Assembly: GCA_029844215.1 (NCBI GenBank)
Contig: CM056726.1
Coordinates: 36,387,001-36,451,000, forward strand
Direction: 5' to 3'
DNA length: 64,000 nt
DNA from: Przewalskia tangutica
Taxonomy: Eukaryota > Streptophyta > Magnoliopsida > Solanales > Solanaceae
The position numbers were made by a program, and so were the translations under genes. Positions 12,026-23,445 of this stretch are shown one piece after another (the stretch's first letter is position 1; every line of letters starts with the position of its first letter). A model generated the notes under the pieces. The model was not told the DNA's origin. It did no database searches and saw only the letters and a program-made list of their open reading frames with translations.

Positions 12026-12653
12026 AGATCAGACAAAAGCAACAAATGTTAAAGGTGTGGCTTGACTCGTGGACATGGTGGTTGTGGTGATTGGATATAG
12101 CTCGCCCCAACTATTACATCTCATTAGAGGTGTCCCTGTCTTGAAATCCTTCATAGAAAATCCAAAAGGGTCAAAGTTAACAGAAACCCAATTATCTTGT
12201 AAATTTTCGAATTGACACCAAATTTTTAATTAAATGAGGGGCATGAATGAATTTTTTTTAGGACGAGAGGTGGATGTGTGTGCGTGTGGGGGTAGGGGTG
12301 GGGAATTTGTGTCACAATGCCCACGAATTGGAATTGAATTGCGACGACCAAAAATTATACCTCGATTTTTGCTCATAGTGAAATAAGACGGGAGATTACC
12401 TTGGTCCGACGTCATATGAGAAGTGGCTTCAGTGTCCATATACCAATTTGTATCCGAGTGATTTATTCCAAGTGTATGCATTGCGATCTTAATATCTATA
12501 GGAGTTGAAAATGTCGCTGGGCCTGCAGCCGCGAAGGCTCGCTGGCAAGCCCAACAGTGGGTCGAGACTGCTGCTGGAATTGAGGAATAATGGGCCTCTA
12601 TTGGCTAGCCCACACCATGGGACAAGCTGGAACAGGTCAGGGGTGGCTGGGCA
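12026..12653 (-). pseudogene. Copia protease and late gag remnant
   Basis: The frame 12230-12481 encodes NWYMDTEATSHMTSDQGNL, the copia protease signature with DTG changed to DTE. Upstream (to 12653) a degenerate gag-protease linker can be read through stops. The 5' end is cut off at duplicated segment C. Confidence 0.7.
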
Positions 12654-12656
12654 ACT

Positions 12657-12868
12657 AAATTTTATTTAGGTCATTTTATAAAGCCAAATAATTAAGTTCT
12701 GTTAACTTCACTTTTGAGATAGCCCAAATGGACAAGTAAAATGTGCAACCGTATCAAAGAAAATGTGTTTTTTTCATTTTAAATTTTATATATTGATGAT
12801 ATAAAAAATAATTATATAATTAGGTAAATTAAAAGATAATTGCATGTACAATTGTGCATACCAAACGA
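12657..12868 (+). repeat. Duplicated segment, copy C (short)
   Basis: It aligns with 4668-4721 plus 7948-8090 and then 8221-8238 of copy B, lacking about 130 bp. The site equivalent to the 4722 insertion is uninterrupted (aagttctgttaacttc). Confidence 0.7.
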
Positions 12869-13194
12869 CTGGGCAACGGCTAATTAAGAGACTTCTTCTT
12901 GATTCTTTTCTACTTTAATTTCTTAAAATCTTTTTTAAAATGTTATGTGGACCTGTCTACTTTTTTATTTGGAGAAATGAAAACAAAAGTAAATATGACT
13001 CTATTAAAGATATTTAGAGGGTGTATTTTGTAAATTAAATGAACAGTAGCTCAGTAAAAACTACCAAAAAAATATTCATATATTAATTTAATTGCTTGTG
13101 TAAGGTATTGCAAATACTAGGGCTTATTGTCAAAGAAGAGAATAATGAAAGGGTAGCTTGTAAGAACACATGGATAACCCTTAAACTTGTCAAT
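12869..13194. other. AT-rich sequence, no gene recognised
   Basis: Nothing recognisable apart from its last 20-60 bp, which continue at 28081 once the SINE and LTR insertions are removed. That joined sequence resembles one arm of a hairpin MITE. Confidence 0.4.
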
Positions 13195-13208
13195 AAGTGT
13201 CATTAGAC
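13195..13208. repeat. Target duplication of SINE (left)
   Basis: aagtgtcattagac is repeated exactly at 28067-28080, bracketing the SINE together with the LTR element inside it. Confidence 0.85.
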
Positions 13209-13376
13209 TTTTTTTTTCTTTTTTTTTTTTTTTTTTTTTTTTGTTGATGAAGGAACCCGCAGCCGCTACTCTTTCGAGTGCACACAGGGTAAACCCCGGA
13301 CTGACGCAGTAGCCTGCAAACCACGTCAGCCATGTAAACCACACTTAGCAAGCCATGTGTGACAGACTCAACCAAG
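13209..13376 (-). mobile_element. tRNA-derived SINE, 3' part
   Basis: The minus-strand SINE ends in a long A tract (T-rich run at 13209-13242 on the plus strand, one C within it) preceded by ttcatcaac. The body runs to 13376, where the LTR element interrupts it. The 5' part is at 27969-28066. The joined length is about 266 bp including the tail. Confidence 0.85.
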
Positions 13377-16300
13377 TGTAACACCCCATTTTAAACCGGA
13401 GTCGAAAACGGGATTCTAGCGAACCCTGCTTGAAATAAAAGGTGTTAGAAAATAAATAAAAGTGTTAAATGTTAAAAGAATACTAAAATTTAAAAGGGTT
13501 GCTAAAGTGTTAAAAAGGTGTTTTAAAAATGCTAAAGGGTTCGGGAGTCGCCACCTAATTAGTTTGGGTGAATTAGGACACCTAAATGTTTAACTAGTTT
13601 AAAGTAAATATTAACTCCATTTTTAATGGTCTGCTAAACTTTAATAAGATTCTGGGTAAGGGTTCTTTATTATCCTAAAGGGAAGGGGTCAGGCACCCTA
13701 AAGGATCCGCTAACTTGCGGTTGTCCGTTCAAACCTAGGGTTAATTATCGTGTATGTTTAAAGTAAAATATTATAAGGATTTCATAAAAGGATGCATTTC
13801 GACAAAGATTTATAAGACTATAAAAATACATGTAAGCTATGCAAAGATGACTTATCAGCTAAATGCATTTATTTACTAAAATAAATCTTAATTGATATAA
13901 CATAATATGCCAAATGCTTAGGGTGATTTTCAGTAAAAGAAATAAAAGTTGTTTAAAATAGAAAGTTGGTTTCGAATAGGAGAAAAACATGCATAACTTA
14001 AGATGTACATATGTTTCTTTGTCTTTTCCCTTCTTTTGTTTTTTCTTCTTTTAAACAAAATAGTAATGCAAAATTAGTTATGGAAAAATATGTATTTGTA
14101 ACTAAACTTAGCATGATAATGAAAGCATAAAATGGTTTGTTCCTTAAGAGTTTAGGAAACTAGGTTAGGAATATCGTCGAGTAATATCCACGGCTATGTG
14201 AATAATTATGTGAATTAAATGGTTTATCAATAACTACTAAATAACGTGAGGCGGGTCTAAAGCGATTACCTTAAACAAATTTCTAACGTCAAACCATTTC
14301 TAATGGGGCTCAAAGTTTAACTAAGTATACTAATGTTAGTGTAGAGTTAGATTAATTTTACAACAAATAGATAGGGAAAGGATATGAATCAATAATGGTT
14401 GACTCGAAGAATGACGATATCCTTTCGCCGCGGTTTGGAAGTTCCTATGCGAGATGGATGCACATAAATGCGGGCCTTCATTTGAAGTATGACGAGTCTC
14501 GTAACGAGACTCTTTGTTGCTCCAATGCATTTCATGTAAAACAAAGAAAGATAAGGATTAGTATGAGCCCAAATATTGTCATGTATGAATAATTAAAACA
14601 TTAGAAATACACATCAGTCATAACAATTAAATCAAGTCAATAGGCCTCATTAATATAATCCTATATAATACTTGGGCTGGGAGTGACAGGGACAGAACTC
14701 ATAATGGGCAGAAACTAACGGATACGCCTATTAATTCTCTAATCTTTTGGAAGAGAAAAATAGAAGGGTCCAACCAATGATTATCAAGAACATGCCAATC
14801 CAGACCTTAGGCCATAGATACAGATAATATGCAAAAAGTGCAAAACAGGCCCAAAACGTGGAATCCTTCCAAAAAAAAAAAAAAAAAGAAAAGGAAAAAA
14901 CTGAGCATGTCCAGTACCTATGACAGCCCAGTTAACAATATATGAGCCCACATTTACAAGGATATATATAAGGGTGACATACACACAATATTCAAATAGT
15001 TGCCAACCATATATCACCCAGTAGCTTAATGAACAAGACAGGATACAAAATGACTAAAATATTTCACATGTTGATATTTAACACTTAGACAAGTAATGCG
15101 AGCATATTATGAGTTAAGTTGGTATGTAGACATAGGAATGGTCATGTGGCTAGTCGGCAGTGGCATTTCAGAGATGCCAAACCACCTAGAATACTTTACA
15201 TGATAGTATGAGATTATTCATTTGAACAGGTAGGATGAATGTGTAACCAACTTTAGTATACATATAGACAGGAAGATATTTAAACAAATAATCCAAGAGG
15301 TCATTTGGATACACATCAGATATATATTCAGATATATGTTCCCTGTATACCATTTCAGTCCTACAGAAATTACAAAAGGAAAGATAACTAATGGGAAACA
15401 AACTCACATATCATCAAGAACAAGCGAATAGGTAAAACATGAAATTAATTAACCACATCCTTCTCCAAATCTTTTAAGCGATCTCGATTATCCTAACATT
15501 TCTACACATATTTGCGAGAAGAGAAGCAAGATTCTGATTGAGTTATGTACCACGAATAACTGAATTTAACTTTGCCATAGGCATGGTTTCATCGAACAAT
15601 ATGCTAAATCAACTCTGCTATTCTTCATACTATAGAGGAAGTAGCGGACATTGTAGGCCATCCTAGTGGCGATTTTAAGATAAGGCAATTTGGAAAACAT
15701 CAAAACAATTTAATAATCAAAGTATGACACAACATTATTCTAAAGGACTTGACATGCTAGTATGGTGGCATTTTGAGGCTTGAAGTGCATGAATAAAGGT
15801 CAAAATAATTGGTAGAACATATGCAAATGAAGGACAAACATACATATATCAGTATGAAACCACTAGTAATGCCTAGGCGATCACTTTTATCTGATCCTTT
15901 ACAATATGAAATCAAGCCAAATGAGTATGAGTTTCATTCATGCTTCATTTGAACTTGAGGGGCTACTTAGGAGATGAATTAAACAAATTCCCTAGCTCCA
16001 TTTAACTTACATTAGGCTTCGATCTTAAGTGTGATATGATTAAAACCCAAACAAGGTATATATCCTTCGAAATCCTTAGTATATCACATTGAACATCTGA
16101 TTAACTTATAACTTAACGAACAAAATGAGTTTAAAACACATTATGAGATCTATGAGGCAGCGAGGGCAGTCGATAACCATTTTCGATAGCATTTGATTAG
16201 CGAGGATTGGTTAGGCTAAACTAAACATACTCAAGCACATTCATATTGTCCATCGAATAGAAAGGTGCTTCAAACAGGATATAGTATTTGTCGAGCAGAG

Positions 16301-17874
16301 CTTAAAATCAAATCATTCTCGTAACATAGTTAATTTAGCGAACACTTATCAGGATAATAAATTACTAAGTAAGCATTGGTAGGCATACACATTATGCAAT
16401 TTCTAATACGTCATACAAAGGCGTAAATAGACAAATAAACAAGTAACATTGCAATGTACAACTAAGCGACCTCACAACCCTGCGATGTCGAAACTCAAAC
16501 TACACTCTTAAACTCATCATATGAGTAAAATGAATAATACTAACCAAATTAAAACAGGCTACGACAATCAAAAAACAAACAGACAGATGACAGAATATAA
16601 ATCTAAAGGAAAATCAAGGGCTATGAATTTACATTCTCGGACGTGACAGGCGCGTATCAAGTCGTCGACTCGCTCGGAGTTTTAGTTTTGGCGATCACGA
16701 ATGAAAAGGGCAGGTTTTTGTGCGATTTCTAGACTAGTATTTAAAAGGTTTCGAAGCTCTGTTCTTGCTCTCGGACTGCTAATCTCTGAATGCTGAATAC
16801 CTAACGCTGAGGTTGAAGGCTGCTAAATGCCACTTCTTCGATATGCTTTTGTTTATTTTTTAAAAAAAAGAAAGGAGGTTTTGATTGCTGGCAACCCTTT
16901 GCTCTCCTCCTCTCGATGTTACGCCTGCAGGTTGTTGACTACTGCTAGGAGTCTCCAATCGATGCTGTGTCTTCTCCCGACTCCGCTCTGGCTGTGCATG
17001 CGTATAAGCGTATTTATAGCCACTAATTCGGGTTCTAAGTTGGTAGGGTTTTCAATCTTTGATTAAATGCGATTTGTGCGAATCTGGGCGAGATTGAGGA
17101 TGAAGATTTGTTACCATCTAGGGACTGATTTAGAACGATTCTCACTGATTCGAGGATGATTATTACTCGAGGGGTTTATGGTAGGTGATATGTTTGACTC
17201 GCCGGATCTTCCGTCCGAAAAATCCGGCGAGGATCTTGCTAGTTGTCGGCGGCGTCTTTAGGGTTAGTTCTTTAAGTTATTGCTGCGTTTGTTTTAGGGA
17301 GGGACGATGTGTGAGATGTAAAGGGCTGAGGGGCTTTCTGTGGGTTATCCGCGAGAAGGGCTGCGAGGAAGATAAAGGGATTGGGCCCGCGGGTATTGGG
17401 CCTGCGGGTTATTTGGATTGGGCTGGGTAGTTAGGTTTAATTAGGTATTTAATTAGAGGTAAATTATTTAAATAGGTATTAGTTTTAGGTATTTAATTGT
17501 TAATTAGTAGTGAATTAAATTAATAAATTGTGCTTAAATTATTTAGGTGCTTTATTAATCTAATTGTTATAAATTTAAATTATTATAATACTAAATGCGG
17601 GTGTGCTATTTAATTAATGCTTAATGCGATGCCGTTATAAAATTGAGTTATTTAAATGCTACATGCAGACAAGACTTCTTAATTCTTTTTATGAATGCTA
17701 TTATTAAAAGCAGCGTATGTTAGATTATTATTTTACGTATTTATTGTTTATTTATGCCTGTATTAATGTTTTATTGCTGCATTTTATTATTTTAAAATTA
17801 TTAGAATTATTGTTGAAAATTAGTGTAATTCTATAGTTAATGATCGGGCGGGAGGTCAAAATTGGGTGTCAACA
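13377..17874 (+). repeat. 5' LTR of the LARD
   Basis: It starts TGTAACACCCC and ends GGTGTCAACA. A TATA-like gtatttatagc lies near 17007. Compared with the 3' LTR, 13377-15420 differs at only scattered bases, while about 15470-16720 has dense small differences, nearly all where the other copy has cag or ctg. No confident primer binding site follows (ttgtcctctttgt). Confidence 0.85.
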
Positions 17875-18411
17875 TTGTCCTCTTTGTATGGAGATGATGG
17901 AAGAATCTTGGACAAAGCGTTGACTCATGCCAATTTTGTCTCGACCTCGAATTAGAAATGTTGGGCAATTAGGCAAGGTGGCGGACTCAAAAATTGTCCC
18001 GGTGTCGAGTTATGGCGACACCTTTGGGCTACCGTGGTCAAAACACCAGGCGGGCTAGCGGACTCGAAATTGTCGATGTCGAGTTATGATGACCTGGGCT
18101 ATGGTGCAAAAAGTAAAGAAATAAAAATAGCAGGCTTGAACACAGGGTGTCTTGATATGGCTTATGATGCTGGGTTTTATGGTGATGTGGGCGAGTGGAC
18201 GGGCGCTTACGCCGTTCATTGGGAAGGTTGGCCCCAACAAATTGCCCGGTTATTTGTAAGAGAAAATCCACGTTATGCTCCATCATGCGATTCTGTAGAT
18301 TGAAGCTAAGATAGAAGCATTAGTGCATAACTGTCAAAACAAAATAATGTAAGAATGTAAATTTTGTGTTGTGGTTGTAGTCGAATCGTATGTGGGATGA
18401 TGTGATGATAC
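17875..18411 (+). other. LARD interior, left non-coding part
   Basis: It contains two imperfect copies of a block with ggcggactcaaaaattgtcc and gtcgagttatg (about 17975 and 18055). No gag frame can be recognised. Confidence 0.6.
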
Positions 18412-21330
18412 GCCGTCTTGTATAGACGAGATGCAGATGACGCCTTGTGTGGGCGTTATAAATGCGTATGGCGAGATGCAAATGACGCCTTGTATGGCGT
18501 TGTATGCTTGTATGGACGAGATGCAAATGACGCCTTGTATGGGCGTTATCGTCTTGTATGGACGAGATGCAAATGACGCCTTGTATGGGCGTTATCGTCT
18601 TGTATGGACGAAATGCAAATAGCGCCTTGTATGGCGTTATAAATGCTTGTGGGACGAAATGCACATGCGCCTTGTGTGGCGTTATGCGTCTTGTATGGAT
18701 GAAATGCAAATGGCGCCTTGTATGGGTGTTATCGTCTTGTATGGATGAAATGCAAATGGCGCCTTGTATGGCGTTATCATCTTGTATGGGCGAAATGCAA
18801 ATAGCGCCTTGTATGGGCGAAATGAAAATGGCGCCTTGTATGGCGTTCTCGTGCTGTATGGGCGGGATGCAAATGGCGCCTTGTATGGGCGTTATCGTGC
18901 TGTATGGGCGAAATGCAAATGGCGCCTTGTATGGGCGTTCGTCTTGTATGGCGAGATGCGTATAGCCTTGTATGGCGTTACGTCTTGTATGGGCGAAATG
19001 CAAATGGCGCCTTGTATGGGCGTTATAAATGTATGGGCGAAATGCAAATAGCGCCTTGTATGGCGGAATCGTCTTGTATGGGCGAGATGCAAATGGCGCC
19101 TTGTATGGCGTTGTCTTGTATGGGCGAGATGCAAATGGCGCCTTGTATGGCGTTATGTCTTGTATGGGCGAGATCTGAATAGCCTTGTATGGCGTTGTAA
19201 ATGCTTGTATGGGCGAAATGCAAATGGCGCCTTGTATGGCGTTATAAATGCTTATGGGCCGAAATGCAAATGACGCCTTATGGGCGTTATAAATGTATGG
19301 GACGAAATGCAAATGGCGCCTTGTATGGGAGTTATAAATGCTTGTATGGACGAAATGCAAATAGCGCCTTGTATGGCGTTATAAATGCAGTATGGGCGAA
19401 ATGCAAATGGCGCCTTGTATGGCGTTATAAATGCTAATATGGGCCGAAATGCAAATAGCGCCTTGTATGGCGTTATAAATGCTGTATGGGCCGAAATGCA
19501 AATGGCGCCTTGTATGGGCGTTATAAATGCTTGTATGGGCGAAATGCAAATGGCGCCTTGTATGGCGTTATAAATGCAGTATGGGCGAAATGCAAATGAC
19601 GCCTTGTATGGCGTTATAAATGCAATATGGGCGAAATGCAAATAGCGCCTTGTATGGGCGTTATAAATGTATGGGCGAAATGCAAATAGCGCCTTGTATG
19701 GCGTTATAAATGCTGTATGGGCGAAATGCAAGCGCGCCTTGTATGGGCATTATCGTCTTGTATGGGCGAAATGCAAATGGCGCCTTATGGCGTTATAAAT
19801 GTATGGGCGAAATGCAAATGGCGCCTTGTATGGCGTCGTAAATGCTGTATGGGCGAAATGCAAATGGCGCCTTGTATGGCGTCGTGCTTGTATGGGCGAA
19901 ATGCAAATGGCGCCTTGTATGGCGTTATCGTCTTGTATGGGCGAAATGCAAGCAAGCGGCGCCTTGTATGGGCGTTATCGTCTGTATGGGCGAAATGCAA
20001 GCAGCGCCTTGTATGGCGTTATCGTGCTGTATGGGCGAAATGCAAAGGGCGCCTTGTATGGGCGTTATAAATGCTTGTATGGGCGAAATGCAACGGCGCC
20101 TTGTATGGCGTTATAAATGCTGTATGGGCCGAAATGCAAATAGCGCCTTGTATGGCGTTATCGTCTTGTATGGGCCGAAATGCAAATGACGCCTAGTATG
20201 GCGTTGTAAATGCTGTATGGGCGAGATGCAAATGGCGCCTTGTATGGCGTTATCGTGTATGGGCGAAATGCAAGCAGCGCCTTGTATGGCGTTATCTGCT
20301 GTATGGGCGAAATGCAAAGGAGCCTTGTATGGGCGTTATCGTAAATGCAGTATGGGCGAAATGCAAGAGCGCCTTGTATGGCGTTATAAATGCAGTATGG
20401 GCGAAATGCAAGCAACGCCTTGTATGGCGTTATCGTGCTGTATGGACGAAATGCAAATAGCGCCTTGTATGGCGTTATCATGCTTGTATGGGCGAGATGC
20501 AAATGGCGCCTAGTATGGGCGTTGTCGTCTTGTATGGGCGAGATGCAAATGGCGCCTTGTATGGCGTTTTAAATCTGTATAGGCGAAATGCAAATAACGC
20601 CTTGTATGGCGTTATAAATGCTGTATGGGCGAAATGCAAATGACGCCTTGTATGGCGTTATCGTGTATGGGCGAAATGCAAATAGCGCCTTGTATGGCGT
20701 TATAAATGCAGTATGGGCGAAATGCAAATGGCGTCTTGTATGGCGTTATCGTCTTGTATGGGCCAAATGACGCCTTGTATGGGCTATAAATGCTTGTATG
20801 GGCGAAATGCAAATAACGCCTTGTATGGCGTTATAAATGCTTGTATGGATGAAATGCAAATGACGCCTTGTATGGCGTTATCGTCTTGTATGGGCGAAAT
20901 GCAAATGGCCTTGTATGGGCGGAATCTTGTATGGACGAAATGCAAATAGCGCCTTGTATGGCGTTGTAAATGTATGAGCGAGATGCAAATGGCGCCTTGT
21001 ATGGCGTTATCGTCTTGTATGGGCGAAATGTAAATGGCGCCTTGTATGGCGTTATAAATGCTGTATGGGCGAAATGCAAATGGCGCCTTGTATGGGCGTT
21101 ATCGTCTGTATGGACGAAATGCAAATGGCATGCCTTATGGCGTTATCGTATAAATGCAGTATGGGCGAAATGCAAATGGCGCCTAGTATGGCGTTATCGT
21201 CTGTATGGGCGAGATGCAAATGGCGCCTTGTATGGGCGTTATAAATGTATGGGCGAAATGCAAACGGCGCCTTGTATGGGCGTTATCGTGCTGTATGGGC
21301 GAAATGCAAATGGCGCATGTATGGCGTAGA
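18412..21330 (+). repeat. Minisatellite array, about 46-bp unit, about 63 copies
   Basis: The 2.9-kb array consists of units of about 44-49 bp. Each joins two related halves: ttgtatgggcgaaatgcaaa with tggcgcc, then ttgtatggcgtta with either taaatgc or tcgtc. Both halves start with the same ttgtatgg word, so the unit looks like an old dimer. Variant bases (gac, gat or ggc before gaaatg; tgacgcc, tagcgcc or tggcgcc) are interspersed. Several long frames on both strands, including 346 residues on the minus strand at 18320-19360, are by-products of the repeat. Confidence 0.95.
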
Positions 21331-23445
21331 TAAAAATCGTGTTATGCATAATTAAAGCTAGATGAAATAATTAAAGTGTAAATGATGCTTTGAGTACGAA
21401 GATGTGGTTTTTTGCGAGACGTATTTGATGTAGACTTGTTGCAGATGGACTTCGTGAGCGGATCTGTTGTATTTGGAATGTTGTTGTCCTCCTTGTTCCT
21501 GTTGTCCTGCAAGATTCACTCAAAGAAAAATTGTGAGTTCGGGGAGGGGTCGGCCGATTTGTGTTGGCTCTTGATATTTGTATGTGTTGTCTTGTCTGGA
21601 CATGTAACCTCTGTCTGATTTCGAGTCTCGGTCAAAGCATTTGTTGAAAAATATTCTATCTTGAGAAAATACACTTTTATGTGCTAGTAGGAAATTATGT
21701 CGATATTTGAATAATGACATATTGCGAAACAAAGCAAACTTCCTTATCCGAAATCGGCGGTATATTCTCCCATACTCTCGGTGCTCCGCTGCCGTCAGGC
21801 TCTGTCTTTTAAAATTTGTCCCAGTTTTGGGACATGGAACCCTTAGCGTAAATTAACCATGTCCATTGATGTTATTTGTAGGAAAACCCTTAAAATTGTC
21901 CCAGTTTATGGAATCATATTTGTCGGTGTCTTTTGTGGCTAAATCCTTAAAAAATTGTCCCGATTTTGGTGTGGCCCAGGTCGGATATATGTCGTCGTCT
22001 GGACATAATGCTGATAACGTCGTTGCCTGGACGCGTTGCTGCTGCCCCTGCGGAATAAATGCTCCTGCAAGCTAAGCTTGAGAAAAAGGTTAGTGTATAA
22101 CTGTTAAAACAGAATGATAAATATTTGAGAAAGGCAATTATGTGGGTAGAGATGTCGTCCCTGAGATGTTTCCTGACAAATTGCCATGATGCCTTTGTTG
22201 TGTGCTTTATGCCCGAGCTGATGTGCTAGACTTTGTTGCGGACTTTTGAATTCTGACTGTTGATTGTCGGTGCCTCTCTCTGCTTATGTTGTTTCTTTCT
22301 GCTTTTGCTAATATGAAGAACTTTTGTTGTATCTTCTGCTAATATGAAGGACCTGCGCTCAAAGAAAATTTTGTGAGTTTTGGGGGGTGGTCGATTCGTA
22401 TTTGACTTCGCCGCCTTGTTCCTTGACATCTGCGTGCCTGGCCTGTTTGGACCTGCAACCCCTGTCTGGTTTCCTATTTTGTCCCAGTTTTGAACATGCA
22501 ATCCGGGGTAGACCAGAATAGGGATGTAAACCCAATCTTTCAATACGTCTCATTGCCTGCGTTAAGGCTGGCTGGGTCTTCATACTCTGTTATTGCTTAG
22601 TCAAATACAAATCGACCTTTGGGGAAGGTGATAAATCCTTTTAGACAAAATGTAGCAAACTGCGTTAGTGTAAAGCACGTGATTTTGCAAAAGTGTAAAA
22701 ATATTTAGCAAGTACATGTTGCACATAAATTGTTACATTGCAAGCGAGTCCTAACATGCGTGGGGACCCTTTTATGTCAGAGGTAGGCCTAAACGTCACA
22801 TATGCGAGGTCATGATGGATTTGTCCAAGCCGTCCAACTGTAATGCTTTTGTTGGAAATGGCGACCAAATGACGGTGCACTTCTTCCAATTTCAGCATGA
22901 CATGATTAGGTTTGGATTTGTCTATCACTGCCACGCTACACATAATATGCTGGTTGGTCGTTGGGTTGAGAAACCCGTCGACAAGTTTGGTGTCTTCCTA
23001 ATTGTGGTGTCGATGCCAAGGACCGACCCACCTAAGGTAAATGCATGCATGCCCTAAAATAAGGGTGGTATAGCTCTATCTTAAGTTTCTAAGATTTGGC
23101 TTTTCTAGGCCTTGAGTTCCGGCGGACAACTCGAGTGAGAAGGCTACGCGACCACCGGTTGGACCGGATTCTCCGCGCAAAATACCAACTCTTTTAAATG
23201 TGGGTGTTTGAAAGAAATTTGCAGGTGCGCAAAGCACACCCGCGTGTGAGTGTGTGATTGTGTGAATTTTCCAGAGCGGAAGAAATATGAGCGGAATGAC
23301 AGTTTAAGGAAAGCAGTAAAGCAGGTAGCAATTAAAATAAACAAAATATAGCACACAAAATTAAATGCAAAAAAAAAATAATGCCAAATAATAACCCTAG
23401 GTTTGTTGTGGTTAAGAACCTAAAATCCCCAGCGGAGTCGCCATC
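21331..23445 (+). other. LARD interior, right non-coding part
   Basis: There is no pol similarity. A block at about 21515-21625 (caaagaaaaattgtgagttc to tctgtctgattt) is repeated in diverged form at about 22355-22480. Short echoes of aaaattgtcccagttttgg occur at 21800-21970 and 22480. The end, aaaatccccagcggagtcg then ccatc, adjoins the 3' LTR and probably includes the second-strand primer region. Confidence 0.6.

Larger units (their letters stand above)
8461..12653 (-). mobile_element. Truncated Ty1/copia element, Ale/Retrofit-like
   Basis: On the minus strand, protease, pre-integrase/integrase, then late RT and RNase H pieces appear in copia order. The RNase H tail resembles the ending seen in Ale/Retrofit elements (ARGQVRVLHVPSRYQIANIF, then FTKGLP). 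No flanking LTR pair is visible and gag upstream of the protease is missing. A solo LTR sits at 9391-11338. The part between integrase and mid-RT is absent, so the element is deleted as well as interrupted. The right edge abuts duplicated segment C. Confidence 0.75.

Noticed and set aside
13872..15407. Small frames repeated at 24407-25468
   Set aside because: They occur twice only because they lie in the two LTRs of the LARD. They have no domain and lie in non-coding LTR sequence.
18320..19360. 346-residue minus-strand frame with HTRRHLHF/YKAPFAFRPY-type repeats
   Set aside because: It is a by-product of the roughly 46-bp minisatellite. All three frames and both strands are open for long stretches, and there is no domain or start context.
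18412..21330. CRISPR-like array
   Set aside because: Units are contiguous with no unique spacers, there are no cas genes, and the context is a plant retrotransposon.
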